From contig JBDOQK010000028.1 in NCBI GenBank assembly GCA_040437565.1, positions 124,001-188,000 of the forward strand: a stretch of 64,000 nt of DNA. The letters run 5' to 3'. The stretch's first letter is position 1; each line of letters opens with the position of its first letter. The stretch comes from Albugo candida (Eukaryota; Oomycota; Peronosporomycetes; Albuginales). The position numbers and the translations under genes were made by a program. A model generated the notes under the pieces. It had not been told where the DNA came from. It made no database searches and saw nothing but the letters and a program-made list of their open reading frames with translations. Below, one piece after another: positions 45,001 through 60,000 of this stretch.

Positions 45001-48000
45001 TGAATGCGGCAATTCAATGTCTGCATCAGCTGTGGAGACTTGAACGTCACCTGTGTTTGTCTTTGTTCTTGGGCTTATATTGAATCGCCTATGACGTGCA
45101 TGGAGGGCTGCAACCAAATCGAGTATGATTTTCTGTTTATCCAGCTGATGAAATTTCTTGATCGAAAATCCGGACTCCTTGAGTGCAAATTCCTCGGCCA
45201 CTGTTACATATTCCGGAAAAACTTGGGCAGCCTGTTGAGCAATGACACCTCGAACCACCTCATCTTTCATTCCTCTGATGCGCTGCCATTCATCCGTGTA
45301 TCGATACTGCTTGATTTCCAGTTTCTGCAGCCGCTGTAGAATCTCTTCTTCATCCACGTCATCTATCATATGCTTAACTCTTCGATCGGATGGAGAGATA
45401 ACTTGTGGAATCTGTGCTGGCACTTGACTGACGATCATGTCTGGGCGGATACGCATGATAATGCCGTCGCTAACGTTTGTGTCGGAGATCTCGAGAAGAG
45501 TTTCGTTGCTCGATCGTAACTTTGTAAACTCACCATGTAACGTGACATTGTTGTTCATACTGTACAGCATAGCTTCTCCATCTCGGTTTAGTTGTATACC
45601 CGATTTATTGCTTGGTAGATGAGCACCAAATGAAACCCCACTGTCCCCTTCACCACCGACAACTTCGATATCATAGTTCTGATTCGAGTTTGCTGCACTC
45701 CCCAAATATATCCGCCCATTTTGAGCTTGAGTTGAGTTTCCACCTTGTATCATGACTTCGCCTCCAGTCCCCATTTCTGAAAAACCACCAGACAGAAGCA
45801 CGGATCCCCCATTTCTCTGTCCATGAGAATGGCCACCTATAACCTCCGCGTTTCCTCCATCCGAAAGGATCGAGTTACCTCCGTGTAGAGATGTTTTACC
45901 TCCTTCACCGGCGACACTTGACCCAGCAGCAATATTGACAATACCACCGTAACCAGATCCAGAACTGCTGCCACCCATAATTTTTATCGTACCGGCGTCT
46001 TTCAAGTCTGTCTTTCCAGATGATAAAATCACGTCACCGGAATGACCTCCTTTAGTGGCTGCGGACGATTCAACTGTAATTCGGCTGCTACTTTCCTTAC
46101 CACTTCCGCTCTTCAAAGTAATGCCTCCTCCCGCTGCTTCTTCACTCTTTCCACCTAATATGTTGATATTTCCAGTTTGATGATTACTCCCACCTGTTTT
46201 GATATCAATATTCCCACTATAAGAATCATCTGCGTCCCCAGAAGCGATATGGACATTCCCGGTATGCGATGATGATGTGCCGCTTTTGAGAGTGATGTTC
46301 CCGCTGACACCTCCAGCATAGCTTGTCGAGGTGCTTCTCAAATCTACTTCTCCACTCGATAGCTTTCCACTACCCGATAAAATCTTCACACTGCCCCCAA
46401 GATAACTTTCACTTGACCCCGCGCTCAAAAGTACATCTCCTCCCGATACCATGCCGGAGTTCTCACTGGCAATTCCACCAGTCAGATTAATACTACCTGC
46501 AGTACCCTGTTTTGCCCATGAATCTCCTCCCGCGATCTTCACGCTTGCTCCTGATAGACCCGAGCTCGTACCAGCTGAAAGCCTGATTTCACCTGATTTT
46601 GCAAGTGCGTGCGATTCTGTGCGAAGTTCTAATTCACCACCTTGGTCCGACAAAATTCTGACTGATCCTCCAATTTCAGAATTGCTACTAGTCCCACTGC
46701 GCACCATTACATCTCCAGCTCTGGAAAGAGTCGAGTTACCACTACTAATAACAATACTCCCACTCGATCCCTTTGTAGTTAGCCCTGTAAGTAGATGTAA
46801 CGACCCTGAATCACCATGTCGGCTCAAGCCAGTGCCTACATTTACTGAGCCACTTCCAAAGGATTTGGCACCACTCATAACACTTACCCCACCCGAGACT
46901 GTCTCAGCACTTTCGCCACTACGGATTTCAATTGATCCACCGTGGTCGGATCCTGCACTGCTACCACCAACTAGGGACAGTTTTCCTCCTGAAGCATATT
47001 TGCTGGACCCGCCATGAATACTGATAGTCCCAGAGGAGCCACCACCAGCTCCTCCAGTCGATATACTGACATTCCCGCTTTGCCCATCAAAAACTTTCCC
47101 ACTAGATACGCTTAGGTATCCACTGATTCCATTTCCAGCAACATCAGATGTCACTAGACGAAGTTGTCCGCTCCTGCCACTATCCATTTGAGCACTTCCA
47201 CTTTTGAAAAGAATCTCTCCACCTTGTAATACGCCTGATCCTCCAGCCATTACGACTTTGCCAGCTTCAGATTCAGAATTGAATGTATCGCCCCCAATTA
47301 CGTGAACATGACCTGCGGAGAAACCAGGCTTTGAAAGCCTTGAGAGAGATGTGCCTCCTTGTATCGTTATATTTCCGCCTGATCCAGCTACGCTATCGCC
47401 GCCTCGTAAGTCGGTCCTTCCTGCACGGAGAGTTGATTGACCCGTAGTGAGAGTTAGGTTCCCAGAGTACCGCTTGGATGACTTTCCAGAAGTGATGAAG
47501 ATACTCCCTGAATCTATATCGTCCTTACTACCAAGATAGACTCCACCGCTACCCTTTTTGCCAGTTCCTGAGATGATGTGAACCGAGCCTCCAATATAAC
47601 TTAGGCTATCTCCACCGGAAATACTTGTATTACCGCCAGCAGCCTCCGTCCCTTCCATTACCGTGTGCATACCATCGACGTGATCATTATTTCCTCCTTT
47701 AATCATTACATGACCACTTCTATGACCTGCGATCCCTGCACTTATGGTCATATTTCCGCTGTGTCCATGTCGCGCTGCTCCCGTGGAAATCTTCATCGAG
47801 CCTGAATCTGCGCCTTTACTCAGACCGCTTCTAATGTAAATATTTCCTGTCGATGAAGTATGATCATCATCACCAGTCTGAATGTGCATATGACCAGATG
47901 TCGACATTGTGCTTTGGCCCGTCGCAAGGGATAAGTTACCACTTGACGATTTCATCGACTCGCCGCTTGAGATTTGGACATTTGCACCTGCTTGACCTTC

Positions 48001-51000
48001 CGATGATCCGGGATTGACTAATACGTCTCCGGCTCTACTTCGACTTGGTCCACTTTCAATACGTATCATCCCACTCGAATGTTGACTTGATCCGCTTGTG
48101 AGCTTCACATCTCCAGTACGCCCCTCATTACTATTACCAGTGATCAGTGTAATGGCACCGCTTTCACTCAGACCTGAACCGCTAAGGACACGCACTGCTC
48201 CCCCCGTACTTTTCCAGGATGTTCCTGCAGTCAATCTTAGATCGCCTCCATCTCCGACTTTGTTAGTGGAACCTTCAATCTTGACTTGTTGCCCAGCTTT
48301 CTTGCTGCTGATTGTACCAGCTTGTAATAGAATGTTAGAGTTACTTGGGCTTGATTCCATCTGATCTGTGCTACTCTGTACGATACTTATTGCACCATTT
48401 GATCCAGCATTGAGCAGAATGCTACCGGAAGATCCATTTGATGAACGACCTCCTTGTAATACCACATCCCCTGGCACTCCACCGAAGGAGGAACCAGCAG
48501 ATAGTTTTATATCACCCGCTTTGCTATGCCGTCCGGAAGTGCCTCCCATCAAGGATATCTTGCCAGATACATGCCCTTTGGCTATTGTACTACCAGTTTG
48601 TATATCAACATCGGGAGATGAGTCCTTAGAAGTATCTCCGGTCGCTAACGAGATTTTCCCAGAGATTGCTCTATACGATAAGCTATGCCCGCTCTCAATC
48701 GTGACATTGCCCGATTCCTCCTTCTCAGAAGAGCGTACAGAGGATACTAGGATACCGCTGGATCGACCACTTTGAGCTGAGCGTAATACAAGATCCCCTC
48801 CTTGCCTCACACCTTTTCCACCGCTAAGTGTGATACTTCCTCCAGTCTCGCCTTCACCGGCTTCTATCACAACGTTGCCACTAGAGCCATGTTCTGTGTA
48901 GCCGCTTTGAATATTTACATCTCCGGATTTTGTTGATGCAACGCCAGAAAGAATGGAAATATTACCTGTTTTTTTCTTTATGATGTCAGATTGCGTCGAA
49001 ACAACAATATCTCCAGTATGCATACTATGTGACTGACTCTGTAGCTGTACGTCGACTGGAGTAGAAACATTGTCGGATGGATTAACTTTGAAAGTTCCTA
49101 GAACTGAGATACTCGACGAGGAAAGNNNNNNNNNNNNNNNNNNNNNNNNNNNNNNNNNNNNNNNNNNNNNNNNNNNNNNNNNNNNNNNNNNNNNNNNNNN
49201 NNNNNNNNNNNNNNNNNNNNNNNNNTGAATATTTACATCTCCGGATTTTGTTGATGCAACGCCAGAAAGAATGGAAATATTACCTGTTTTTTTCTTTATG
49301 ATGTCAGATTGCGTCGAAACAACAATATCTCCAGTATGCATACTATGTGACTGACTCTGTAGCTGTACGTCGACTGGAGTAGAAACATTGTCGGATGGAT
49401 TAACTTTGAAAGTTCCTAGAACTGAGATACTCGACGAGGAAAGTCCTATCCGACCATTTTTCAAGTCCGAATTGATAAATATGCTCCCTGAGCGATTTGA
49501 TTTGGATTGGCCAGCTTCTAGTTTGATATCACCAGTGGACAAAGCAGAATCTGGGGTCCGTAGATGGAGATCACCCGACGTCGTCGCTGTTCTTCCTGTG
49601 GTGACTCGAATGGTAGATGGAGCAATTCCTATTTTGGTTTCTTCAAGGCTAGATCCTCCGCTTATTCTGATCGATCCTGAATGATTTTCCGAGTCTCCAG
49701 TCTTCACCACCAAATCACCGCTTCTTCCTGAACTGGTTTTCCCGGTCTGGATCAGTATATTCCCGGAATTTGCGCCCTCTTGACTGCGACTAAATGTACC
49801 CGAGTTTGCAGTTGTGATCTCAACGTCTCCACTTTTCTTTGGATTATTTGCTGTCACTTTGAATCGCTTGTGCTGGGAGTGTAAAGCGGCTACCAAATCG
49901 ATAGATATTTGCTGTTTATTGACTTCATGGAATTGATCAAAACTAAAATTTTTTTCGGGTAATTCAATCTTTGAAACAGAGACATACTCGGGAAATGTAT
50001 CACCAACTTGTTGGGCAATAACACCGCGTACGGGAAGATCCGGTATTCCTCGAATTTGACGCCACAGCTCGGAGTAGCGATAATTTTTGATTTCCAGGGT
50101 CTGCAGTCGCTGAAGGATCTCATCCTCATCCACATCTTGAATGTCCACTTTAATTCTTCTATCCGATGGATACACAATCTCGGTAAATTGAGCTTGCACA
50201 TGCGAAATTAATTTGTTTGGTTGAACCCTCATGACAACATTTCCGGGAACTGAGGTTTCGCTATGTGAAAGTCTGAACTCTCCCGAGTTCAAACCGATAT
50301 TCAGTTGATTACCCGCTTGCAATGCCAGTGAAGAATTGCGGGTAGTTTTGATAGAAATGGAGTTGTCCCCATGTATGTTCATGTGACTCGAGCCATCAGC
50401 ACTTCGAATTGAGACACTACCATTTTCTTGACCCAGTCCTGGCCTTAGCTCGATGCTTCCTCCATATCCTTCGTGATTCGAGTTGCCTGCAGTGATCGAT
50501 ACAGTCCCGGAAACAGTTTTTGAAGTACCTGTGCTTATCTTGACATCCCCGCTCGATTTCCCTGATCCGGTAGACACTATGGAGTCACCCGAAGTTCCAC
50601 TTTCTATACCTGCACCTCCGCTTTTCAATTCTGCAGTACCTGTCACTGCTTCCGTCGAAGCTCCCGTAAAAATCGAAATATTCCCGGTTTGTGCAGAGCT
50701 GGATGTCGCAATTTCGATCGATCCACTTGCTCCTCCATTCCCAGTCAGCAATTTCAATGTCCCGCCTGTGTTAGATTGCGAGCTGTTTCCACTTTGGAGA
50801 AGTACCACTCCACCCTTATTTTCCTCAGCGTTACCTCCAAGGAGTAAAATTGATCCGACACGGCCTTTGGGTGAATCACCGGATGAAATTTTGACATCAC
50901 CACTGGTACCAGACTTTGTAGACCCTGATACGAACCTTAGCGTACCGGAAGCTCCGTACTCTGTCACGCCAGTTGCCACCGTCATTTCTCCAGAACTTTG

Positions 51001-54000
51001 ATTTTCTATACCAGTGTGTGTTTGAAGAAGTACGCTCCCACTAGAATGACCTTGTCCGGAGATCATTTCGATCGTCCCACCATCGCTAGCANNNNNNNNN
51101 NNNNNNNNNNNNNNNNNNNNNNNNNNNNNNNNNNNNNNNNNNNNNNNNNNNNNNNNNNNNNNNNNNNNNNNNNNNNNNNNNNNNNNNNNNNGGGTGAATC
51201 ACCGGATGAAATTTTGACATCACCACTGGTACCAGACTTTGTAGACCCTGATACGAACCTTAGCGTACCGGAAGCTCCGTACTCTGTCACGCCAGTTGCC
51301 ACCGTCATTTCTCCAGAACTTTGATTTTCTATACCAGTGTGTGTTTGAAGAAGTACGCTCCCACTAGAATGACCTTGTCCGGAGATCATTTCGATCGTCC
51401 CACCATCGCTAGCAAAATCCGTGCTACCCGAACCTAGCTGGCCATGATCAAAAGACCGGTCACCCCCATGTATAAAGACAGTCCCTGGCTGTTCTTTATA
51501 AGTACTCCCAGTCGTCAGTGTCAAAGTGCCCGAACTACTAGCCAACGATTCACCGGTCTGTAATCTCATTTCACCTGATTTTGCCGATGCCATCGCTTTG
51601 GCAGAACTCAGACTAATCATCCCACTTTGATGACCCAAGCTCGAGCCACTATGTATCGTGACATTCCCTCCATCCCTTTGACCTATACCACCATATAATG
51701 CTAGGCTTCCTCCATCTGAATAATTACTCGAACCGCCTCTGAGCACCATTTTCCCTCCAGATAGCTTAGAACCAGTACCAGCACTCAAGTAGACACTTCC
51801 ACTTCGTTTAGCCGGAGAAGGGAGTGGATTATTTGTAGAATTGGGGGAGCCATGAGAATCTCCATTTCTTATAATGATATCTCCAGCTGCTGTGCTCTTT
51901 CCAGTCCCAATCACGACCCTCCCGCTAGTAAGGTGAGCTGAAAGTCCCGTCTTGAATAATATATCGCCACTTGCTCCTCGAGTAGCTTCAGTTGAGGCGG
52001 ATGTAAGTTTCAAGTTCCCCGTTGTATCAGAACTTGATCCAGAGGTCAGTATTATCTCTCCTCCCAGCCCGGTCGGTGCACTGCCTGCAAGTATCGAGAC
52101 ATTCCCACCGGTGCCCGAACCAAGCCGTACTGACAGCCCACCACCCCCGCGATTCATACTTTGACCCGTAGCGATGTGAATTGCTCCTGGTCTTCCTTTG
52201 GTGGTAGAACCAGAAGCAATGCTAACCCTTCCAGTTGGACCAGTAGTAGAGTCTCCAGAATGTAATTCTACCGAGCCCGATTCTTTTGAATGTGTCCTTC
52301 CACTCGAAATTTTTGTGTCTCCACTCCTTCCAGATGATTGAGCTTCCGATGTCTTGATAAGAACGTCACCGCTGGTGAATTCACTACTTGTGCCACTTTG
52401 TAGCGCTATCGACCCGCCTTTTGATGCAATAGCCTTCCCCCCCAGAACATAGATATCGCCACCTTTGTCACTACTTGATGCACGACCGTAACTCGAGCCA
52501 CCACTGAGTATGACCGCACCACCTTGCGCATTCTCCTTGAACAAACCGTCGTGTGCATCACCAGCTGAGATAAGAATTTGTCCACCTATTGCTTTTCTTC
52601 TGTTGGTCGTTTTTCCTACAGATAGCGTTATATCTGCACCTCGTTCATGATTTGATTCTCCAGTCAGGATCAGTATCTCTCCCGCAGCATTGGAAGCAGA
52701 ATCTCCTGTATTGATGCTCAACAGTCCTGACTGATCAATTGAGGTGCCTGTTTTTATAGACATTCCACCAGAACGGATTCCCGTAGACGTAGCCATACTG
52801 ATGTTCCCACTAGAAGCCACATCGGAGGTGCCCGACAATATATTCACATGTCCTCCGGACAAAGATGATTTTGCTTTTCCTGCCATCAGTGAAACGTTCC
52901 CTCCGCTGAATCCCTTCCCTTCTCCAACAGCAATTCTAATTGATCCTGCTACCCCCGTACTTGCTTTGCCCGTTCCAAGTGTCAAGCTGCCAGAATTATG
53001 TGAGCTACTATCTCCAGTACATAGTGAAACTGAACCACTCGATCCATGCCTTCCTGACGTCGCAGTATGCATGAGAAGACTTCCGCTATTAGAGTCGTCT
53101 GAATTTCCTGAAAACATCGCAATCGATCCTCCGGTTCCACTCATGGCTTTTCCACCATAAATTGTGACATTGCCAGCTATATCTCGTGCATTATAGCGAC
53201 CGAACGAGGCTCCTCCTAGAATTTCTACATTTCCACCTTCTCCACCGTTGTGCACATCCTTTGCCTTATTGGGACCTGCACTTATTGAAATAGAGCCTCC
53301 ACTTGCATGGGATTCTTCGGTACTTCCAGCAAGTAGACTAATGCCACCACCATTTACTTGGGACGCATTGCCAGCATGTATGCCAATGTCTCCAACAGTT
53401 CCGCTCTTTGAAGTCCCAGTCTGAATATAGACGTGACCGGTTCCTGCTAGCTTTTGTCCATGGCCTGTACGTATGGATATGTTTCCACTCAAGCCCGAGC
53501 TCTTGGCTTCTGCACTAATAATTTCAACATCCCCGCTGGATGAAGAAGAACTCATTCCCGAGAGAAGTTGCACACTACCTCCGACACCATCACCGTTGAC
53601 ATCACCAGCCTGGATGTAGGTATCTCCACCTACTTTGGTGGATCCAGTACCAACTTTGAGATTAATGTGTCCAGCTCTTCCTGTTCTAGAAGATCCAGTA
53701 CTGACGTTCACATTTCCAGATGGGCCTGACATCGAAAATCCCGTGCTCAGAGTTACCGATCCACTTTCCCCTCCCCCCGTAGCAGAATGAATGCTTATAG
53801 TGCCGCTACTTCCGGATGCCGAAGCACCTGATACCAGGTCAATCGTACCTCCAGCCACATTAGATGTTGATCCAGCTTCTACTAGTATATTCGAGGTACC
53901 TCTACCACCATATCCGCCGCTGATAGTAATGTTTCCTGCAGACCCGCTCAGCGCGTCGCCCGTTTGGAGAGTAAGAACGCCAGTGTCAGAAGTGGCAGAA

Positions 54001-57000
54001 TTACCACTCGTGATTCGTACTGCTCCACTAACAATGCTTCTATCATTTTCAGTGTTTTTTGTCGCAATAGATATTTCTCCACTCTCCTGAGACATTCTAC
54101 CTCCTGACGATATGGAAATAGAGCCTCCGCTGGTTCCTGTTGACTCACCTCCTGAAATACTAACATTGCCACCTCTAGCTTTCTGCCATTGTCGACCTTG
54201 AGAGTCACCTCCGGATATGAATACATCACCTCCATACGTTCCATATTGTGTCTTTTTATTCGTTCCATTTCCACCCATTATGTTGACAGCGCCTGCATGT
54301 GATGACGATGCTGCTGAATCTCCGCTATACAGGAAAACATTCCCTCCATTTCCAGCCTGGCTAGAACCGACATTGATTTTGATATCTCCTCCCTGTTTAT
54401 CAGCAGAAGATCCCGTACTGAGCAATATTGACCCACTCATTCCTCTTGACGAATTGCCAGTAACTATTGCCATGCTACCACTTGATCCTTTTTTTCCTGA
54501 TTCTGACGTATAAATGTTAACGTCCCCGCTATTCAGAGCATCACTATAACCAGATGCTAGCGTGACGCCTCCACCCGATTGAAAAGAACCTGCAGTATCA
54601 CCCGCTCGTATTTTGATACTCCCTCCGTCCATATTACTGCTTTTCCCAGCTATGAGGCCAATGGATCCACTAGATCCCGTGAGCGAAGGACCTGTTGATA
54701 ATGAGATATCGCCCGATTTTATTTTACTACTTTGACCTGTGGCGATTTCTATTTTCCCACTTGAGCCATAATATGCAGAGTCACTGGTACCGATGGTGAC
54801 CGATCCACTAGATGTTCTCTTACTTTTGCCACTAATGATATTGACATCCCCTCCAGAGCTTGCGCGTGCGGATCCACCAGATAAGGAAATTTCACCAGCT
54901 ACACGTTGAAAACATCTTTTTAGCAAAATCATAACTTTAATGAAATGCACCAACCTTTATCGTCAGATCCACCTCCGTTTGCAGAGCCTCCCTCGATCAA
55001 GACCCTTCCACCCTTTCCACCGTTCAGATTCTGAGTACTACTCCCGTGACCAGCAACCAATTCGATATCGCCACCTTTTACGGAGCCGTAAGTCGCTTCA
55101 CCAGCTGACATATGCAAATTGCCACCATCGCCCTTGTTGCCACTACCGACAGTAATTCGAATGTCACCACCTGCACCCGACTTGCTTCGACCTGTACTTA
55201 AATCCATCGCTCCACTCGGTCCAAAAGTGGTGTTTCCTGTCCGGATCGTCACTCTTCCAGATACACCACGAGACCCAGCATTGGCGGTTTGCATTTCTAT
55301 GCCACCGCTCGACGCCGCTATACTTTTTCCCGAATAAATCTCGATCTTTCCCCCCGAGGAGGTAGCGGATGTTCCACCTTCTAGATGTAGCTGCCCCCCC
55401 GTATCCTTATTCGCGTTCTTCCCTGAAGCTTCTCCACCAAATATTATAATGGAACCTCCATCCCCGCCATTCGAAGTTTGCTTGCTTTTACCACTACCAG
55501 CACTCAAATTGATGGACCCACCGCTGGCCGAATCTACGACATACATCAAGAAGAAAAATCTACCATGATTTGTCAGATTACATACTTGCGCTTGAGTCTC
55601 CAGCGGAGATATTGACACTTCCACCATCGCCCGTACCTCCGGTTCCAGCAGATAGTGCAATGTTTCCTGCATGCCCTTTCAAAGCATGCCCACTCTGTAC
55701 ACTGATACTTCCCGAGTCGGCAGTAGACGATGACCCGGACATGATTGAAACAAATCCGGACGATCCTCTTATATCGGAGGAAGCGGTGTTAAGAGATAGA
55801 TCTCCACTAGATGCTGCCGTTGAAGCACCGGTCGTGATGCTTACTCTGCCTCCTGTAGCTTTTGTAGTTGTGTTGCCTGCTTGCAAATCAATATCACCAC
55901 CATTTCCTTTGTCACCGGTTCCGACAAGTATTTGTATGGAGCCTCCAGTGCCTTTATTCGAAAAACCGGTTGTAAGAGACAATTTACCAGAGTTTCCATA
56001 TGATGCATTGCCGGTGCTAAGTAGCAAAGCGCCAGTGACCCCTTTGCCAGCAGTATTTGCCGTCGTGATCTGTATGCGCCCACTCGATGAAACCTGACTG
56101 TAACCAGAATGCATCCTAATATCACCGCCCGATCCCGTACGACTATACCCAGCTTCTACTCGTACATCTCCCCCTTCATTGTGCTTCATTCCGCCTTGAG
56201 AGGCTCCTCCAAAAATGGCGACGTGGCCACCATCACCAGAATTTTTATTTTGACCTTCACCACCAGTTAGTGTGATTGAGCCACCTCTGGTCGATGACTT
56301 CGAGATTGTCGCACCTGCGGAGATATCCACATCTCCTCCATTACCAGTAGAACCGGTTCCAACCAAAAGTGATAATTTTCCTCCATATCCACCAGCTGCA
56401 GTTCCACTTTTGAGTGTTATACCTCCTGATTCACCTTTATCTGTGGTACCACTTTCCAAAACTATACTTCCACTAGGACCAATCGCACCAGCTTTAGCCG
56501 TTCTCAAAGCTACATCTCCACTTGAAGCTTTCTCACTGTCACCAGAAAGTATACTTATAGACCCTCCGCTTCGATTGTCTGATGTAGAGCCTCCTTCAAT
56601 AGCGACAAATCCCCCTTCCCCGATACTGCCTTTACCAGAAGCCAAAATGATTTGTCCAGATCGTCCATACTGTGCATTTCCGGTTGAAACAAANNNNNNN
56701 NNNNNNNNNNNNNNNNNNNNNNNNNNNNNNNNNNNNNNNNNNNNNNNNNNNNNNNNNNNNNNNNNNNNNNNNNNNNNNNNNNNNNNNNNNNNNGACAAGT
56801 ATTTGTATGGAGCCTCCAGTGCCTTTATTCGAAAAACCGGTTGTAAGAGACAATTTACCAGAGTTTCCATATGATGCATTGCCGGTGCTAAGTAGCAAAG
56901 CGCCAGTGACCCCTTTGCCAGCAGTATTTGCCGTCGTGATCTGTATGCGCCCACTCGATGAAACCTGACTGTAACCAGAATGCATCCTAATATCACCGCC

Positions 57001-60000
57001 CGATCCCGTACGACTATACCCAGCTTCTACTCGTACATCTCCCCCTTCATTGTGCTTCATTCCGCCTTGAGAGGCTCCTCCAAAAATGGCGACGTGGCCA
57101 CCATCACCAGAATTTTTATTTTGACCTTCACCACCAGTTAGTGTGATTGAGCCACCTCTGGTCGATGACTTCGAGATTGTCGCACCTGCGGAGATATCCA
57201 CATCTCCTCCATTACCAGTAGAACCGGTTCCAACCAAAAGTGATAATTTTCCTCCATATCCACCAGCTGCAGTTCCACTTTTGAGTGTTATACCTCCTGA
57301 TTCACCTTTATCTGTGGTACCACTTTCCAAAACTATACTTCCACTAGGACCAATCGCACCAGCTTTAGCCGTTCTCAAAGCTACATCTCCACTTGAAGCT
57401 TTCTCACTGTCACCAGAAAGTATACTTATAGACCCTCCGCTTCGATTGTCTGATGTAGAGCCTCCTTCAATAGCGACAAATCCCCCTTCCCCGATACTGC
57501 CTTTACCAGAAGCCAAAATGATTTGTCCAGATCGTCCATACTGTGCATTTCCGGTTGAAACAAATACAGCGCCAGAATTCCCATATGTAGTATCTCCGGT
57601 TTGTAGGTCGATTATGCCACTAACACCTTTTGCACCAGAGGCAGCCGTCGCGATATTAATGGAGCCACTGGATGCGGAGATCCCCTTGCCGGATAGAAGG
57701 GTAACGGATCCTCCATATCCTGCGGCGGCACTGCCACCTTCGACTCTGACATGTCCCCCATTGTCCAATGAGTTCATGCCACGAGCGTGACCTCCCTTGA
57801 TGTTGACGATACCCCCGTCTCCACCATCAGTCGAGTGGGAAGATGAACCTTCACCACCAGCTATATCGATTGTTCCTCCAGAGTATCTCGCGGCAGACGT
57901 TCTTCCAGCAGTCAGCGCTAAGTCACCTCCAGCTTCTCGATCTCCTCCACCAACCGTGATCGATATAGTGCCAGCTCTACCGGAATTTGCATTTCCTGAT
58001 TCGATGGAGATGTCGCCTGTATCACCAGCAGCACTATCACCAGTTTGGAGAGTGACGGTTCCAGTGCCACCATTTCCACTCTTACTGGAAGAAGCTGAAG
58101 CAATTTCGACTTTACCGCTCGATCTTTTAGCACTGAGACCAGATTGAAGCAGTACGCTACCTCCTATTCCTTCCGTTGCCTTTCCACCTTCAAGATGTAA
58201 GGACCCAGCACGATCATTGGGGGATGTGCCTCGAGACTCGCCAGCCTTGATCAAGACAAGCCCACCGTCACCACCATCACCAAAATTTACACTTGTACCG
58301 GCACCTGCAGCGATCTCTACATTTCCTCCTCGACTAGCTATCGCATTGGAAGATCCGGATTGCAGAGAAATTGTACCACCATCACCCACCGTGTTGTTTC
58401 CAGTATTGATAAATACATTGCCTGCCATGTGACTGGAATGGCCAGTGACTAAGTGAATCGATCCTGCTTTCAAACTAGACTTTCCTGTCTGTAACATGAT
58501 TCTGCCTGATTCGGAGTTCGATTTTGCGCTTTTCAAAAAGATATTGCCACTTGAACTACTTGCAGATGAACCCCCTAATATGATTGCATCGCCACCATGA
58601 GATAAAATACTTGATCCACCACCCAGCACCAATCGTCCTCCATCACCTTCTGCTGAATATCCTCCTTTGATTTCAACGGACCCACCTTGACCTACTCCCA
58701 GCAAGGAAGACTGCATGCCGTCCCCTTCACCACCTGAGATAGATACATGTCCACCTTTACCACCATTTTGTGAACGTCCAGATCCAGCAAGTATTGTTAT
58801 GTTCCCTCCTTGTTGATTGTCTCGTTGTGCATTCCCGCTTTGAAGTAAAACAGAACCCACGGTACCATTTGTGCTTGTTCCACTTTTTATACTGATAGTA
58901 CCACTGTCTTGCATCGTGGTATTTCCAGTAAAAATCATGACATCCCCGGATATCCCTCGCGCAGCATTACCAGTGCTCATGACAATTGAGGCAGTTTTCG
59001 ATGACATTAAATCATCGGATGTAGCTAGCTCCAATAGTCCGCTCGAATCAGTACCGCTTCCCCCAGTGGTTATCCGAACCTTTCCACCAGCACCTTCCTC
59101 ACTTGTGCCACCACTAATCTCCACATTTCCCGCGGTACCAGTCTTTGAATCCCCCCCTTTGATACGTATATTACCAGCATGATTCGATGCTGAGCTTCCT
59201 GTGAGAATCTCTAGGTCGCCTGTTTGATTGTGCGCACTCCCCGTGGATATTACAATCCGTCCAGTTTGCCCATTTCCACTTGACGAAGCAGACCCAATAG
59301 CGACTGTTCCGCTAAAACCATCCGCACTCGTTCCACTCAAGAATTTAAGGGAACCCCCTGTGCCGTTTCTACTTTTGCCTCCGAAGATGTTCACTTCTCC
59401 ACCGCTTGATGATGATTGCATGCCGGAAGACTGGCCCCCGCCTATTGTGACGTCTCCACCCAGCGATGCTTCATCATTCAATCCACCACCGGCGGTCAAT
59501 TTCAATGAACCTCCGGTGCCGTCGAGCATTGTTGTAGATCCTGCAACAACATGCACATTTCCTCCTTCAACACTTTCACCCGATCCAACCCGTATGGCAA
59601 TTGATCCACTCTCTGCACTCGACTTTCCTGTTTTGAGTATGAGCGTTCCGGATGGTTTGCTAATCGTATCACCAGTTGCAATTTCCATATCACCGCTGGC
59701 ACGTGTGGATACACCTTCCTCTGTTCTAATTGTTACGCGGCCAGTAGTTGATGACTTGGAAGTTCCGGAAGTGAGATAAATTCCACCACCTTCATCCTGT
59801 TCCGACGCCCCAGCACTCATAAATATATTTCCTCCATGCCTATCCGTAGATGATCCAATCGATAATGTAATGTTTCCACTTTGATGTAAGGCATTACCAG
59901 TGTGAATCTGAATCGTACCAGACGTACCCTTTATGCTTTCACCAGTCCTTATAGCAATGACACCAGAACTTCCTTCTTGAATCGTACGAGCAGTAGCGAT

